Positions 10,537-20,591 of a stretch of 64,000 nt of DNA are shown piece by piece. Source of the DNA: Myotis daubentonii. Lineage: Eukaryota; Chordata; Mammalia; Chiroptera; Vespertilionidae. Position 1 is the first letter of the stretch. Every line of letters begins with the position of its first letter. The stretch covers positions 65,701,623-65,765,622 of the forward strand of contig NC_081861.1 of assembly GCF_963259705.1 (NCBI RefSeq), given 5' to 3'. The position numbers were made by a program, and so were the translations under genes. The notes under the pieces are model-generated. The model did no database searches and was not told where the DNA came from. It was given only the letters and a program-made list of their open reading frames with translations.

Positions 10537-10757
10537 TTTTTTTTAAAAGCTTCTTTTTTTTAAAAATATATTTTATTGATTTTTTACAGAGAGGAAGGGA
10601 AAGAGATAGAGAGTTAGAAACATCGATCAGCTGCCTCCTGCACATCCCCCACTGGGGATATGCCCACAACCCAGGTACATGCCCTTGACCGGAATCGAAC
10701 CTGGGACCTTTCAGTCTGCAGGCTGACGCTCTATCCACCGAGCCAAACCGGTTTCGG
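10537..10757 (-). mobile_element. Ves SINE inside mariner
   Basis: A low-divergence Ves copy lies upstream of the transposase ATG, flanked by CTTCAGCAA at 10528-10536 and 10758-10766. It postdates the mariner. Confidence 0.93.
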
Positions 10758-11189
10758 CTTCAGCAAATTTGACATATGAAGTTTTGAAGCTTGTTGTCAA
10801 TACAACAAAATAGCATACACATCAAATCGCATATATATCAACATATGTGTAACTCCATCTAGTGCAACAAAATCAGCATTATTAACCGGTACACCTAGTA
10901 AAGTGCCAAATATAACTAATGAAGACAAAAAGCCCACACAGATATATGTGAATATGTACTTGTCTCAGAGAGGAGAAAGTGTTTCTCTAGTTCAAAATTT
11001 GGGTGTCTCCAAGACCACCTTTACTTCTGATATCAACTTTGCATGTTTGGGGTTTTCCAAGACTACCCTCAGGTTCAAAAATTTGCTAGAAAGAGTCATA
11101 GAACTTGTAGAGGCTGCCATATTAGCAGTTATAGTTTATTGTCATAAAAAGTTACTTATTAAAATCAACAATTAAAAAAGCATATTAGG

Positions 11190-11403
11190 CCCAGCTGGTG
11201 TGGCTCAGTGGTTGAGCGTGGGCCTATGAACCAGGAGGTCACCATTCAATTCCCCATCAGGGCACATGCCCGCGTTGCAAGCTCAATCCCCAGTGGGGGG
11301 CGTGCAGGAACAACTGATCAATGATTCTCTCTCATCATTGATGTCTCTATCTCTCTCTCCTTCTCCCTTATTCTCTGAAATTAATAATAAAAATACATTT
11401 TCT
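11190..11403 (+). mobile_element. Ves SINE
   Basis: Head CCAGCTGGTGTGGCTCAGTG, body and TCTCTATCTCTCTCTCC tail. The target duplication AAAAAGCATATTAGG (11175-11189) is repeated with two mismatches at 11404-11418. Confidence 0.92.
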
Positions 11404-11708
11404 AAAAAGCACATAAGGCAGACTTCAGGAGAGTTCTAGGACATGAGCTTCTCATTTTTCTCTCCCAGAGTCCTGTGGACATTGGAACCTTCTCCAAGCA
11501 AAAATGTGTGACAATATGTACAGGACATTGCCAATCAGAGAAGCTTACCTAAGTCTTGGCACTCAGAGATTTTACTAGGGCTCCATTCACAAAGACATAG
11601 TTTACTATCTTAAAGGATGACCTTAAACTTCAGCCCTTCCAGAGACTGAATTGATACCACATAGCCTGAGCACCTCTCCCCACCATAAATCACATTATTT
11701 GCATAGAC

Positions 11709-12141
11709 TAGTGGTCGGCAAACCACAGCTCGTGAGCCACATGCCGCTCTTTGGCCCCTTGAGTGTGGCTCTTCCACAAAATACCACGTGCGGGCACACA
11801 CGTACAGGGAACATTGTGGAGTGAAAAAAGATGTAGTGTCGACAATTGAGAAAGGTATGTTGAGATGGTTTGGACATATAGAGAGGATGAACGAAAGGAG
11901 ATAAACGAAACAAATATACAATACGAGTGTGGATGGGAGAATTGGAAGTGGTCGACCTCAGTGAACGTACCTCAATCAGATTGAGGACGTTTTTAGCAAA
12001 AGTCAGTTTAGGAGTACCCTAATTAATAACAATGTACCTACCTATATAGTTTAAGTTTAAAAAAATTGGCTCTCAAAAGAAATTTCAATAGTTGCACTGT
12101 TGATATTTGGCTCTGTTGATTAATGAGTTTGCCGACCACTG
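11709..12141. mobile_element. hAT-type MITE carrying a decayed insect-like RT fragment
   Basis: Terminal inverted repeats TAGTGGTCGGCAAAC and GTTTGCCGACCACTG are flanked by an exact 8-bp target duplication GCATAGAC (11701-11708, 12142-12149), as hAT transposons make. At 433 bp it has no transposase. Inside, 11836-12015 read in one plus-strand frame gives KGMLRWFGHIERMNERR, a stop, TKQIYNTSVDGRIGSGRPQ, a stop, then TYLNQIEDV. This resembles the C-terminal part of reverse-transcriptase ORFs common in arthropod non-LTR retrotransposons. The rest (11709-11835 and 12016-12141) looks like ordinary hAT ends. Confidence 0.85.
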
Positions 12142-12149
12142 GCATAGAC

Positions 12150-12429
12150 TATCTGGTGTTGCCCAAGGCTCTCACATAAGCAAAAACATTCCAAGGTATT
12201 AGAGGGTACCTCCCAAGAGCAAAGATCAAACCTCTCTTTAAGCAAATCTCTTTTTGTGCAAGGTTAATCTTCCATGGCACATCTATGTGAAAGAAAACAA
12301 AACACCTCGAGTAATAGATTTGGTTCAAAGAAATTTACAAGGTCTGTATATTTAATAACATGGGGAAATAAAGACAAAATAAACAAATTGAAAAATATAG
12401 TCAGGCAACACAAAACATTATGGTCAATG
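12150..12429. other. No recognised element
   Basis: AT-rich, no recognised repeat or gene. Confidence 0.4.
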
Positions 12430-12497
12430 ACATACCACATATACAATGGTGGTCCCATAGGTTTATAATAGAGCTGAATTTCCTGAGAGAAATGAAC
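12430..12497. mobile_element. Ancient DNA transposon remnant, left piece (Tigger-like, tentative)
   Basis: CAATGGTGGTCCCATAGGTT and the following TATAATAGAGCTGAA match a common ancient mammalian DNA transposon that I associate with the TcMar-Tigger group. The right piece is at 13310-13770. Confidence 0.5.
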
Positions 12498-12518
12498 GGA
12501 TATGTGGTTCAAAATAAT

Positions 12519-13309
12519 TTATTTTTTCTATGACAAGATCAGTATCTGTGGTGCTTGGCAATAGATTCCCTATCCATCACAACACCTCAATTTTATATGC
12601 ACAGCTTAAATCCCTGTAAATCAACCACTAACCTGCTTTAGCACAGAGGAACCTGTATCCCAGTGCTACCTATACAGAGGATGCTACAGCCCTCCCAGAT
12701 CTAGCCTAATGGTCTTCAGAGTACATTGTTATAAATTCTTTGTCGAGGACCTAAGATCCTGTATGAACACACAGGTTCATAGGAGCTACCTTAGCAAGTA
12801 TTGAGTGTCACTGCCACTTTAGTAAAAGCTGTCTGTGGTAGTGTGGAGCCAGCTTGTCCCTGTACTTTGGAAATATTTTCAGGTTCAATGACGTAAAGCA
12901 TAGATGTTTCATGTCTTCCATCAGTTCAGTGCTAGAAAGAGCTCTTTGTGCCACATGGGGTGAATGGAGAAAAAAAAACCACTCAAAAAACAAAAGCCCC
13001 ATGAATTTCCAAAGTCAAAATATTGAGGCCTCAGTTCTACACCCTCTCTATGTTAAACACCCTTTCTTAAATGAATACCAAAAAGTTTCTTAAAATGACC
13101 ATTGCTTCAATATGCAATAGCCAAAGCCACATTGCCACAACAATGCCCTATGTTCCTCCTGTGCGTCCCTGTTATGATGATCTATGCCTCACCCAGTCAG
13201 TCTCCTCGATATTGCTAATTAATTCAGCTGACACCCTGTCAATGGAGTAGCATGGACAGCTTCAGTTTTAACATCTGATGCTGTCAGAAGGAAGCAGAGC
13301 GGGTGTTGG
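12519..13309. other. Unassigned sequence between two transposon pieces
   Basis: About 790 bp that I cannot assign. Open frames of 64-79 codons on both strands (12808-13093) overlap each other and show no known domain, so I do not call a gene. The block lies between two copies of a 21-bp exact repeat (12498-12518 and 13489-13509). Confidence 0.4.
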
Positions 13310-13770
13310 GGGGTTGTGGGACACTATTTATAAATCTACAGTATTGTGTAATAACGACCTTCAAATTTGCTCACCACTCATCTACTGATTCAATCAGAAA
13401 ACTTCCAATCCCACAAGCTCCATTCATGGTAAGTGCCCTATACAGGTATAGAATTTTTTCTTTTATATCATATTTTTACAGTAGGAAAGGATATGTGGTT
13501 CAAAATAATGTTCTTTTATATCATATTTCTAAGTTTGGATGAACCAATACTAAAGTTACAATTGCCCACAGTACTCATATAGTAACATGTTGTACAGGTT
13601 TTTAGCATAGGAGCGATAGGCTGTGCCATACAGTCTAGGTGTGTAGTAGGCTATACCATCAAGTTTTGTGTAAGTGCATCCTGTGATGTTCGCAAAATGA
13701 TGAAATTGTCTGATAATGCATTTCTCGCAACATACCTCCATTATTGAGTGAGTCATCACTGTACTTCAAA
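13310..13770. mobile_element. Ancient DNA transposon remnant, right piece (Tigger-like, tentative)
   Basis: Contains CTCCATTCATGGTAAGTGCC, TGTTGTACAGGTTTTTAGCA, GTGTAGTAGGCTATACCATC and the terminal-like TCATCACTGTACTT, in the order I know for this ancient family. A local duplication of TTCTTTTATATCATATTT at 13459-13476 and 13511-13528 disturbs it. Confidence 0.55.
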
Positions 13771-13839
13771 TATGGCAGATGAAATGTAAGCATTCTTAAT
13801 ATATAAAAACTTCTTACAAATAACAAAGAGGAATGACTT

Positions 13840-14030
13840 AATAATAATAATGATAATAAAGTAGCTGACATTCAATAAACTATATGATATACACTGTTTT
13901 GCATAGAATTTTTACATAGAATTTTACATAGAATTATTAATTTAATCTTCACAAAACATTATGTACTAGGTACTATTATTATTTCTTAAATATGAGGAAT
14001 GGGAGGGAAAAAGAAGTGCTTTAAAATAAC
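13840..14030 (+). mobile_element. MIR-like SINE fragment (weak)
   Basis: AATAATAATGATAATAAAGT near the start and TGTACTAGGTACTATTATTA later follow the MIR pattern, heavily diverged. Confidence 0.45.
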
Positions 14031-16069
14031 TTTCTGAACAAAAAACAAAATTCATAAAAGAAGGAAAGTCTATTAAATGTGGCTAATATTCACAGAAATT
14101 TAAAATTAAATTATAATTAAAAATATTTTTCATTTAGATACACAATGATGAAAATATTGATAATGCTTAATTTTGATGTTAGATGAACCAGTATTTGACA
14201 TTGTGCTACAATTATTTTCATTTCCATTATGTTTAATCAAAATTTTAATTTTACTGAATGTACTTTGGTAGCCTAACTTTTCACATATAATATTATAATT
14301 TCCCATGACCTGAAATATTTTGAAAATGATTGATTTATCATAACTGCATAACATTTACATCATTGGATCTAAATATTTAGGTGGTTTGATTAATTGTATC
14401 TTGAAATATAAACTGACTTTTATCTTTTCTTTAGATTATAGCTTAGAGAGGTAAATGTGCATTTTGGATATAGCAGAAATGCAAGAGCAAGGAATAATGT
14501 CGAAACTCTTTTTCATCAACAGATACACATTTTCTCATGTTGTAGAACATAAAAGGAAACCTAGCCTATGGATATCTCTCCCATTAGATTTCATCTTCTA
14601 AAGGTCCTCTTTTAAGACACTAATAACCTTATGTAGGCAAAAATACGGTGCCACTAATTTTCCAACCTAAATTATTTTAGCACATGCTTTTCTCCAAGAC
14701 CAATTAGCCTGGAATGCCTTCTGAACTTGGGCAAGAAAAGTGAGAAAATAAAAGAGAATGACTCAGAGAAGGTGTCAGCAAACTACCTTCTTCATACAAT
14801 TTATTAAGATTGATCCATTCATCAACATCTACATTTATCTTAGTTCCCTTTAAAGTAAAAAAGGGTCATATAATAGAGCCATTGGGAGGAGGGGAATGCT
14901 ATCTATGTGAGACCCTGAAATTTTCATCTTTCTTTTCTTACAACATGGCTATGTTCCATGCCTTTTTGTTTTCTGAGACTTATAGGGACTAAATAAGACT
15001 AAAGAAATTATCTTCTATACTCCATTCCCTATTTTTCAAAACAGCAAGAACATATAATGTAAATACTATCCAATGGAGTGATTCCGTAGTCTGCTTTTTT
15101 AACTTAATGTAGTTTTAACAAACATCATTGCTGGAAAATCCTTTTTTATGCCCATCCTTATTGCTTTCTTATAATAATACTAGTTAGAAATAGTAGAAAA
15201 AAACAACCATTATTGATTCATCTCACATAAAATAAAAGTTGAACCCTCTCCCTTTTGTCAAAAGTCATATCTGCATTCTTGCAAAGTAGCACTGTTAACA
15301 ATCATCTTTAGGTGTTCAGCATAATGACTACAGTTGTCGCTACCATATTGTATGCCTGCATGTTTAAGGCATTTCAGAAATAAACTTACAGCGTCATTTT
15401 CTTATGTAAAAGTCAAAGAACAGCACTCTTCTTTAACATGTTTTGACTTTGGAAATAAATCCATATCCATTTTGTTTGTGGCTTAACAACTTGAAATCCA
15501 ATAGGTGTCTGTACATTGAGTTTTTTAATCAATTGCTCAAGAGCCTTTCTAAGTATGAAATATGGACAGATATCCAAGTTCAATACCTATTTATATCATT
15601 CTCCTAACCTGAAACATAATCATTTTTCTTCTTGAAATCCAAATAGTCCTCCAGTAGTCCTTATCACATAAGTAGAAAAGCTTCAATATCAAGTTACATT
15701 TGTATACATTGTGATTGGACTGTAGTTTAATATTAGTGGTTGAATTCAATTTAGATTTTATTATATTCATGTGCTGCTTGTGCATTTTATTTAGATGCTG
15801 CAAAGCAGGTTTTTTCTAGTAATAAATGATCATTTTCTTGAAGGTCTATTCATTCTTGCAGTACTAACATAATTGTTTTCCTCTTTAATTCTGGTGTTTT
15901 TCAGGTGCTCCTTCTATCTTCATTGCCACAGGGAAGGGAATTGCACAGCAGAACTAAAGGAAGAAAAAAAGAGGCAATACTCAGGTTTTTCAGTTTTCAA
16001 ATGATAGACTTTAATAGGACTCAAGTCACAGAAAATTAAGATTGCCAATTTACTATTTTTCTTGCCATA
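14031..16069. other. No recognised element
   Basis: AT-rich unique-looking sequence. I inspected both strands and saw no gene, RNA or convincing repeat. Confidence 0.5.
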
Positions 16070-16077
16070 TCATAAAA

Positions 16078-16298
16078 CAGCGGTTCTCAACCTTGGCTGC
16101 ACATTAGAATCACCTGGGAATCTTTTTAAAATCCTGATTTCTGGGCCTCATCCTCCGGAAATTCTGTTTCTTTGTTACTAATGTTGTGGCCCACCCCATA
16201 ACAAAGAAACAGAATTTCTGGAGGATGAGGCCCAGAAATCAGGATTTTAAAAAGATTCCCAGGTGATTCTCATGTGCAGCCAAAGTTGAGAACCACTG
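16078..16298. mobile_element. Palindromic hAT-like MITE (MER5-related ends)
   Basis: Two arms of about 100 bp are near-perfect reverse complements (CAGCGGTTCTCAACCTTGGC at the start, GTTGAGAACCACTG at the end), separated by a short unpaired centre around CTAATGTTGTGGCCCACCCC (about 16177-16196). An 8-bp target duplication TCATAAAA lies at 16070-16077 and 16299-16306. No coding capacity. The arm sequence resembles the 5' part of MER5-class hAT-Charlie elements. Confidence 0.9.
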
Positions 16299-16306
16299 TC
16301 ATAAAA

Positions 16307-17556
16307 TAAAGATTTCTGAAAATAGGGAGATGTGGTTCAGGTCAGAGAGAAAGACACAAGGTGGTTCTTGGAATGGAAGCTTGTTCCTTGTTATTCCCTG
16401 GGTTAATTGTGGCTCAGGATGGGGGGCAAATAATCAAAACTCCACCTAGGTTAGTGGAGTGCACAAATAGAGGATATATATGCAACTATTCTCAGTTAAA
16501 TTTGAAAAGGTAACATGGCATCAAGGTTTTATATTATTTACATTGTATAAGAAGAGTAATGTACATTAGCACTGTGAATCTGGATCAGTGTTCACAAAAT
16601 CAAATTCATACAGGGACATGTTGGGTAATAAAAATGTGTGAGATGAGTTTTCCTAAGACACTAAAGTTTGGTGAGACTAGGTTAAATTTAAAGTATATGC
16701 TCCATTTAAAGTACAGGTAGCTACTCACCTTCAGTCAGTTTTTATCAGACAAGTATATATACTAAGTGTTGCCTACTCTTGCTATTTTGTAAAAGAAGCC
16801 TGAAATCTGATTTCTTATGTTAAATGCATCAATTTTTAAAACACAATGTAAGTCAAACAAATAGGTCCATGGGTTAGATGTGACCCATGATTCATCAGTG
16901 AGGGACCTCTGTTTCAGGGACAATAGTCTAAGGTAGTCTTAGAATATCTCCTGCTAAGACATGACAAGAAACAAACCTGGGAATGTCATTAGACATGGTA
17001 GAGAGAGTTAACAGATTGAGCAAGTCTGTGGTAAAGAACTTCAGAGAATGCAGCTTGATCTTTATGTTCTGATAGTGATATAAAAAGATGCCAACATGGA
17101 GAGATAATACCAAAGACTTTCCCCTTTATATTTTGTCAAAACATGAACTCCATAGAACTTACACAAAACTGAAAAAAGTGGAGAAAATTCTTTTTAAAAA
17201 TTGACTTAGATTATATTATGATCATCTAGGAAATTGGATCATTAAAATGATTATGTTCAATTTTAGAAAAATAAGGTATGTGTCTTGCCTACCTGAGTTT
17301 GAAGATAGTGGAGCAGACACTGAGTCATCTCTAATGGAAGGAAGAATAGGGGGTATTATATAGGCATCATCACTACAAATACTATGAAAAACAAGCATAG
17401 CTACTAAAACACCAACATAGCCTAGAACATATATAAAAGAATTATGTGACAGAAAAGTGATCCAAATCTAACAATCTAACAACAAACATCTAAAGAAAAC
17501 TAACCCTATGGAATAGTGTCACTAAATTCAACAAATGGCAAACTTCAACCTATGGG
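16307..17556. other. No recognised element
   Basis: AT-rich unique-looking sequence, no gene or clear repeat seen. Confidence 0.5.
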
Positions 17557-17590
17557 TAGATAGATGAGATAAATAGGTAGATAGATAGAT

Positions 17591-17644
<54 letters not shown>

Positions 17645-17661
17645 CAGATGATAGATAGATA
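17557..17661 (+). repeat. (GATA)n microsatellite
   Basis: About 100 bp of GATA tetranucleotides with a few interruptions (GATGAGATAAATAGG at the left, GACAGATGATAG at the right) and an uninterrupted core of about 15 units. Confidence 0.97.
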
Positions 17662-18108
17662 CCAGAATGGATCTTAAAATTAGTGAAATTATCCCAATCA
17701 AAATAAAGGAGCAAGTGATTGAGACAAGAGCAAACAGAAACAGTTACAGATCTTTTTTTTTTTAATTAAATCTTTATTGTTCAGATTATTACATTTGTTC
17801 CTTTTTTTTTCCCCCCCATAACTCCCCTCCTCCCAGTTCCCGCCCCACCCTCCGCCCTCACTCCCCACCCACTGTCCTCATCCATAGGTGCACGATTTTT
17901 GTCCAGTCTCTTCCCACATCTCCCACACCCCTTTCCCCCCCAAGAATAGTCAGTCCATTCCCTTTCTATGTCCCTGATTCTATTATAATCAACAGTTCAT
18001 TCTGTTCATCAGATTATTTATTCACTTGATTCTTAGATTCACTTGTTGATAGATGCATATTTGTTGTTCATAATTTGTATCTTTACCTTTTTCTTCCTCT
18101 TCCTCTTC

Positions 18109-18956
18109 TTAAAGGATACCTTTCAGCATTTCATATAATCCTGGTTTGGTGGTGATGAACTCCTTTAGCTTTTCCTTATCTGTGAAGCTCTTTATCTGAC
18201 CTTCAATTCTGAATGATAGCTTTGCTGGTAAAGTAATCTTGGTTGTAGGTTCTTGGTATTCATCACGTTGAATATTTCTTGCCACTCCCTTCTGGCCTGC
18301 AAAGTTTCTGTTGAGAAATCAGCTGACAGTCGTATGGGTATTCCCTTGTAGGTAACTGAGTTTCTTTCTCTTGCTGTTTTTAAGATTCTCTCTTTATCTT
18401 TTGCTCTTGGCATTTTAATTATGATGTGTCTTGGTGTGGTCCTCTTTGGATTCCTTTTGTTTGGGGTTCTCCGCGCTTCTTGGACCTGTAAGTCCATTTC
18501 TTTCACCAGGTGGGGGAAGTTTTCTGTCATTATTTCTTCAAATAGGTTTTCAATATCTTGGTCTCTCTCATCTTCTGGCACCCCTATAATTCTGATGTTG
18601 GTACGCTTGAAGCTGTCCCAGAGGCTCCTTACACTATCCTCGCATTTTTGGATTCTTTTTTCATTTTGCTTTTCCGGTTGGATGTTTTTTGCTTCCTCGC
18701 ATTTCAAATCATTGACTTGATTCTTGCGCTCCTCTGGTCTGCTGTCGGGCGTCTGTATAATATTCGTTATTTCAGTCTGTGTGTGCTTAATTTCTAGTTG
18801 GTTCCCCAATATAAGATCGAGGGTCTTATTAGTTTTCGTGTAGATCTCATTAAGTTTATCGGCAGCTTCTAAACAGTTCTTGAGAGACCTTAAAAGTATG
18901 GTTCTGAACTCTATTTCTTCCATTGACAATTTTGTCCTGTTTCTTTGTCTCCGCAT
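18109..18956 (-). pseudogene. HAL1 ORF1-type RNA-binding protein, one frameshift near the C-terminus
   Basis: The ATG at 18956 opens a 254-codon frame (MRRQRNRTKLSMEEIEFRTI). Residues about 20-110 are a helical, probably coiled-coil region. The RRM-like domain follows with SLWDSFKRTNIRIIGVPEDE and then NPKRTTPRHIIIKMPRAKDK. The C-terminal domain holds RILKTARERNSVTYKGIPIR and RLSADFSTETLQARREWQEI. Compared with the L1 ORF1 and the older HAL1 in this window, the frame should continue about 40 residues beyond 18192 to the TAA at 18109-18111. A one-base deletion in the run before GCAAAG (near 18226-18228) diverts it to an early stop. L1 ORF1p binds RNA and forms trimers; whether HAL1 ORF1p does the same is inferred from homology. 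Confidence 0.85.
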
Positions 18957-19659
18957 TTTGTTATGCTTCCTTGGTGCACCCCCTAGTGGTCTTTGTTCGC
19001 AGTCTTATAGATAAATCTTGATTGTTGTAGCTAATTCCAGGGAGGGTTTGACCTCCAGGCCAAGTGGCTATGAGAATCAGCTGTGTCAGCAGTGAGAGAA
19101 CTTCTGTCCTCTAGGGAGGTGCTAATCTAGCCTTTGCCTGAGGCTATCCGGCAAATGCCTCTGTGCAGGGCTTGGGCGGGGCGGGTCGCACAGGATCAAC
19201 AGGGTGGGCAAGAGAGAGCAGTTATGGCGGCTCTCAGTCCTGTCCCAAGGGGCTCTGCCTCTCTGAGTCCCAGCACCCGCTGCAAAGCTCGGAGAGAAAG
19301 CTGCACTCGCTCTGACCGAAGCCAGACAGTCCCGCTTCTCCCGTTTGAGTCTGGGTCCCTAAAGACTCGCCCGGATCTGGTGCTCAGAGTCTGCGACTCC
19401 CTCCGGATTGAAAACAACAACCGCGCCCTCCGCCGCCAGCCTGCTCCGCGCACTCCGCACCTCAGAATTTGACTTCAGCACTGCGCCTCCTCTGAGTGTC
19501 CATATGCGTTTCTCTTTCCTCCTAGTTGTAGGACTTCCACTCAGCCAGCGTTCCTGTGGTTCTGGGTGATGTCCCTTCCGTTTTTTGGTTTCACTTTTGA
19601 AGTAGTTGTTCAAAGCAGCAAACTCCGGCGTTAACCTATGCCGCCATCTTGGTTCTCCC
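18957..19659 (-). promoter_or_regulatory. HAL1 5' UTR with CpG-rich promoter-like region and YY1-like site
   Basis: The transcription-start end of the element (minus strand, from 19659) carries AACCAAGATGGCGGC, an excellent match to a YY1-type core at the same place as the YY1 site of primate L1. The stretch 19140-19650 is GC- and CpG-rich (e.g. CCGCGCCCTCCGCCGCC near 19420), in sharp contrast to the AT-rich surroundings. Promoter activity is inferred and not shown by sequence alone. Confidence 0.65.
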
Positions 19660-19673
19660 CAGTTACAGATCTT

Positions 19674-20268
19674 GAAAAACATTTGAACTAACAATACCAG
19701 GCGATGGGCTCAATAAAAGGCAAAATATATCTAAAGGGAAAAAGATAAATTAATAAAATCAGCTGCCATATCATACTGAGAAGTTCTGTAATCTGGCAGA
19801 AATAATAGAAAGATTAAAATATGTAATAAAAATTAAGAGACATGAAGACCAGTTCAATAAGTTGTAGTATTTATTTAAAAGGAAATATAGTAGAGTAGAA
19901 TTTAAAAAATGGAATTGGCACACCAATTTCAAGAAATAATGGCCAATAATTTTCTACAACTAAAAAAAGAAACTGAGTTCAAAGCATAATAACATTTTAA
20001 AATCCCACACTTATAAACACTTTATAATTAAATATGATATTAAAATAATTATAGTACTGTTCATAATAAAATAAATCTAGATATTGTTAGCAAAGATGGT
20101 AAAAAATACGTTATGCATCCTTAAACACACATATACACACAAATGCACATGTATAGACAAACACACATACATCTAAATCATTCAAGAGTTAAAGAGTAAA
20201 TCCTGATGTAACTATTTCAAAATAAATAAAAACATATTTAAACTTAAAGGTTACAGTTTAAATTTTAG
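19674..20268. other. AT-rich host DNA between HAL1 and L1
   Basis: No gene. A short CA-rich patch (ACACACATATACACACAAAT, near 20126) is the only low-complexity feature. Confidence 0.5.
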
Positions 20269-20279
20269 CTTCTTATGCT

Positions 20280-20314
<35 letters not shown>

Positions 20315-20335
20315 TTTTTTTATTTTTTTATTGCT

Positions 20336-20591
20336 TAAAGTATTACAAAGGGTATTACATATGTATCCATTTTATCCCCCCGCCCTAAACAGTCCCCTAG
20401 CCTCCCCTATCACCCAGTGTCTTATGTCCATTGGTTATGCTTATATGCATGCATACAAGTCCTTTAGTTGATCTCTTACCCCCCTACCTCCTGCCCCCCA
20501 ACCCTCCCCGGCCTTCCCGCTGCAGTTTGACAATCTGTTTGAGGCAGCTCTGCCTCTGTATCTATTATTGTTCAAAAGTTTATAATGGTCT
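20336..20591 (-). other. L1 3' UTR with G-rich tract
   Basis: On the L1 sense strand, runs of G (complement of plus-strand 20478-20520, which contains CCCCCCTACC, CCCCCCAACC and CCCTCCCCGG) form a pattern able to fold as a G-quadruplex. Mammalian L1 3' UTRs are known for such polypurine tracts. Confidence 0.75.

Larger units (their letters stand above)
9413..10898 (-). mobile_element. Mariner (Tc1/mariner DD34D) element, interrupted by a Ves SINE
   Basis: Near-perfect terminal inverted repeats of about 30 bp (CCAGGTGTACCGGTTAATAA at 9413 and its complement ending at 10898) are flanked by the TA target duplication at 9411-9412 and 10899-10900. Without the 221-bp SINE and its 9-bp duplication the element is about 1.26 kb, the usual size of an autonomous mariner. 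The encoded transposase on the minus strand is disabled (see the transposase entry). Confidence 0.97.
17755..19659 (-). mobile_element. HAL1 (half-LINE-1) retrotransposon, full-length-like, young
   Basis: A 14-bp direct repeat CAGTTACAGATCTT at 17741-17754 and 19660-19673 brackets the element. On the minus strand it runs from GGGAGAACCAAGATGGCGGC through a CpG-rich leader (19659-18957), one ORF1-like gene, and a short G-rich 3' UTR ending in AATAAAGATTTAATTAAAAA. There is no ORF2. That order (L1-type ORF1 only, then 3' UTR) is the definition of HAL1 families. The conserved CpGs and clean duplication point to a recent insertion. Like SINEs, it would need an L1 ORF2 protein in trans. Confidence 0.88.

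Noticed and set aside
10208..10738. Single 176-codon protein starting MDRASACRLKGPRFDSG
   Set aside because: The first half is the Ves SINE read through by chance. The transposase itself starts at the ATG at 10498.
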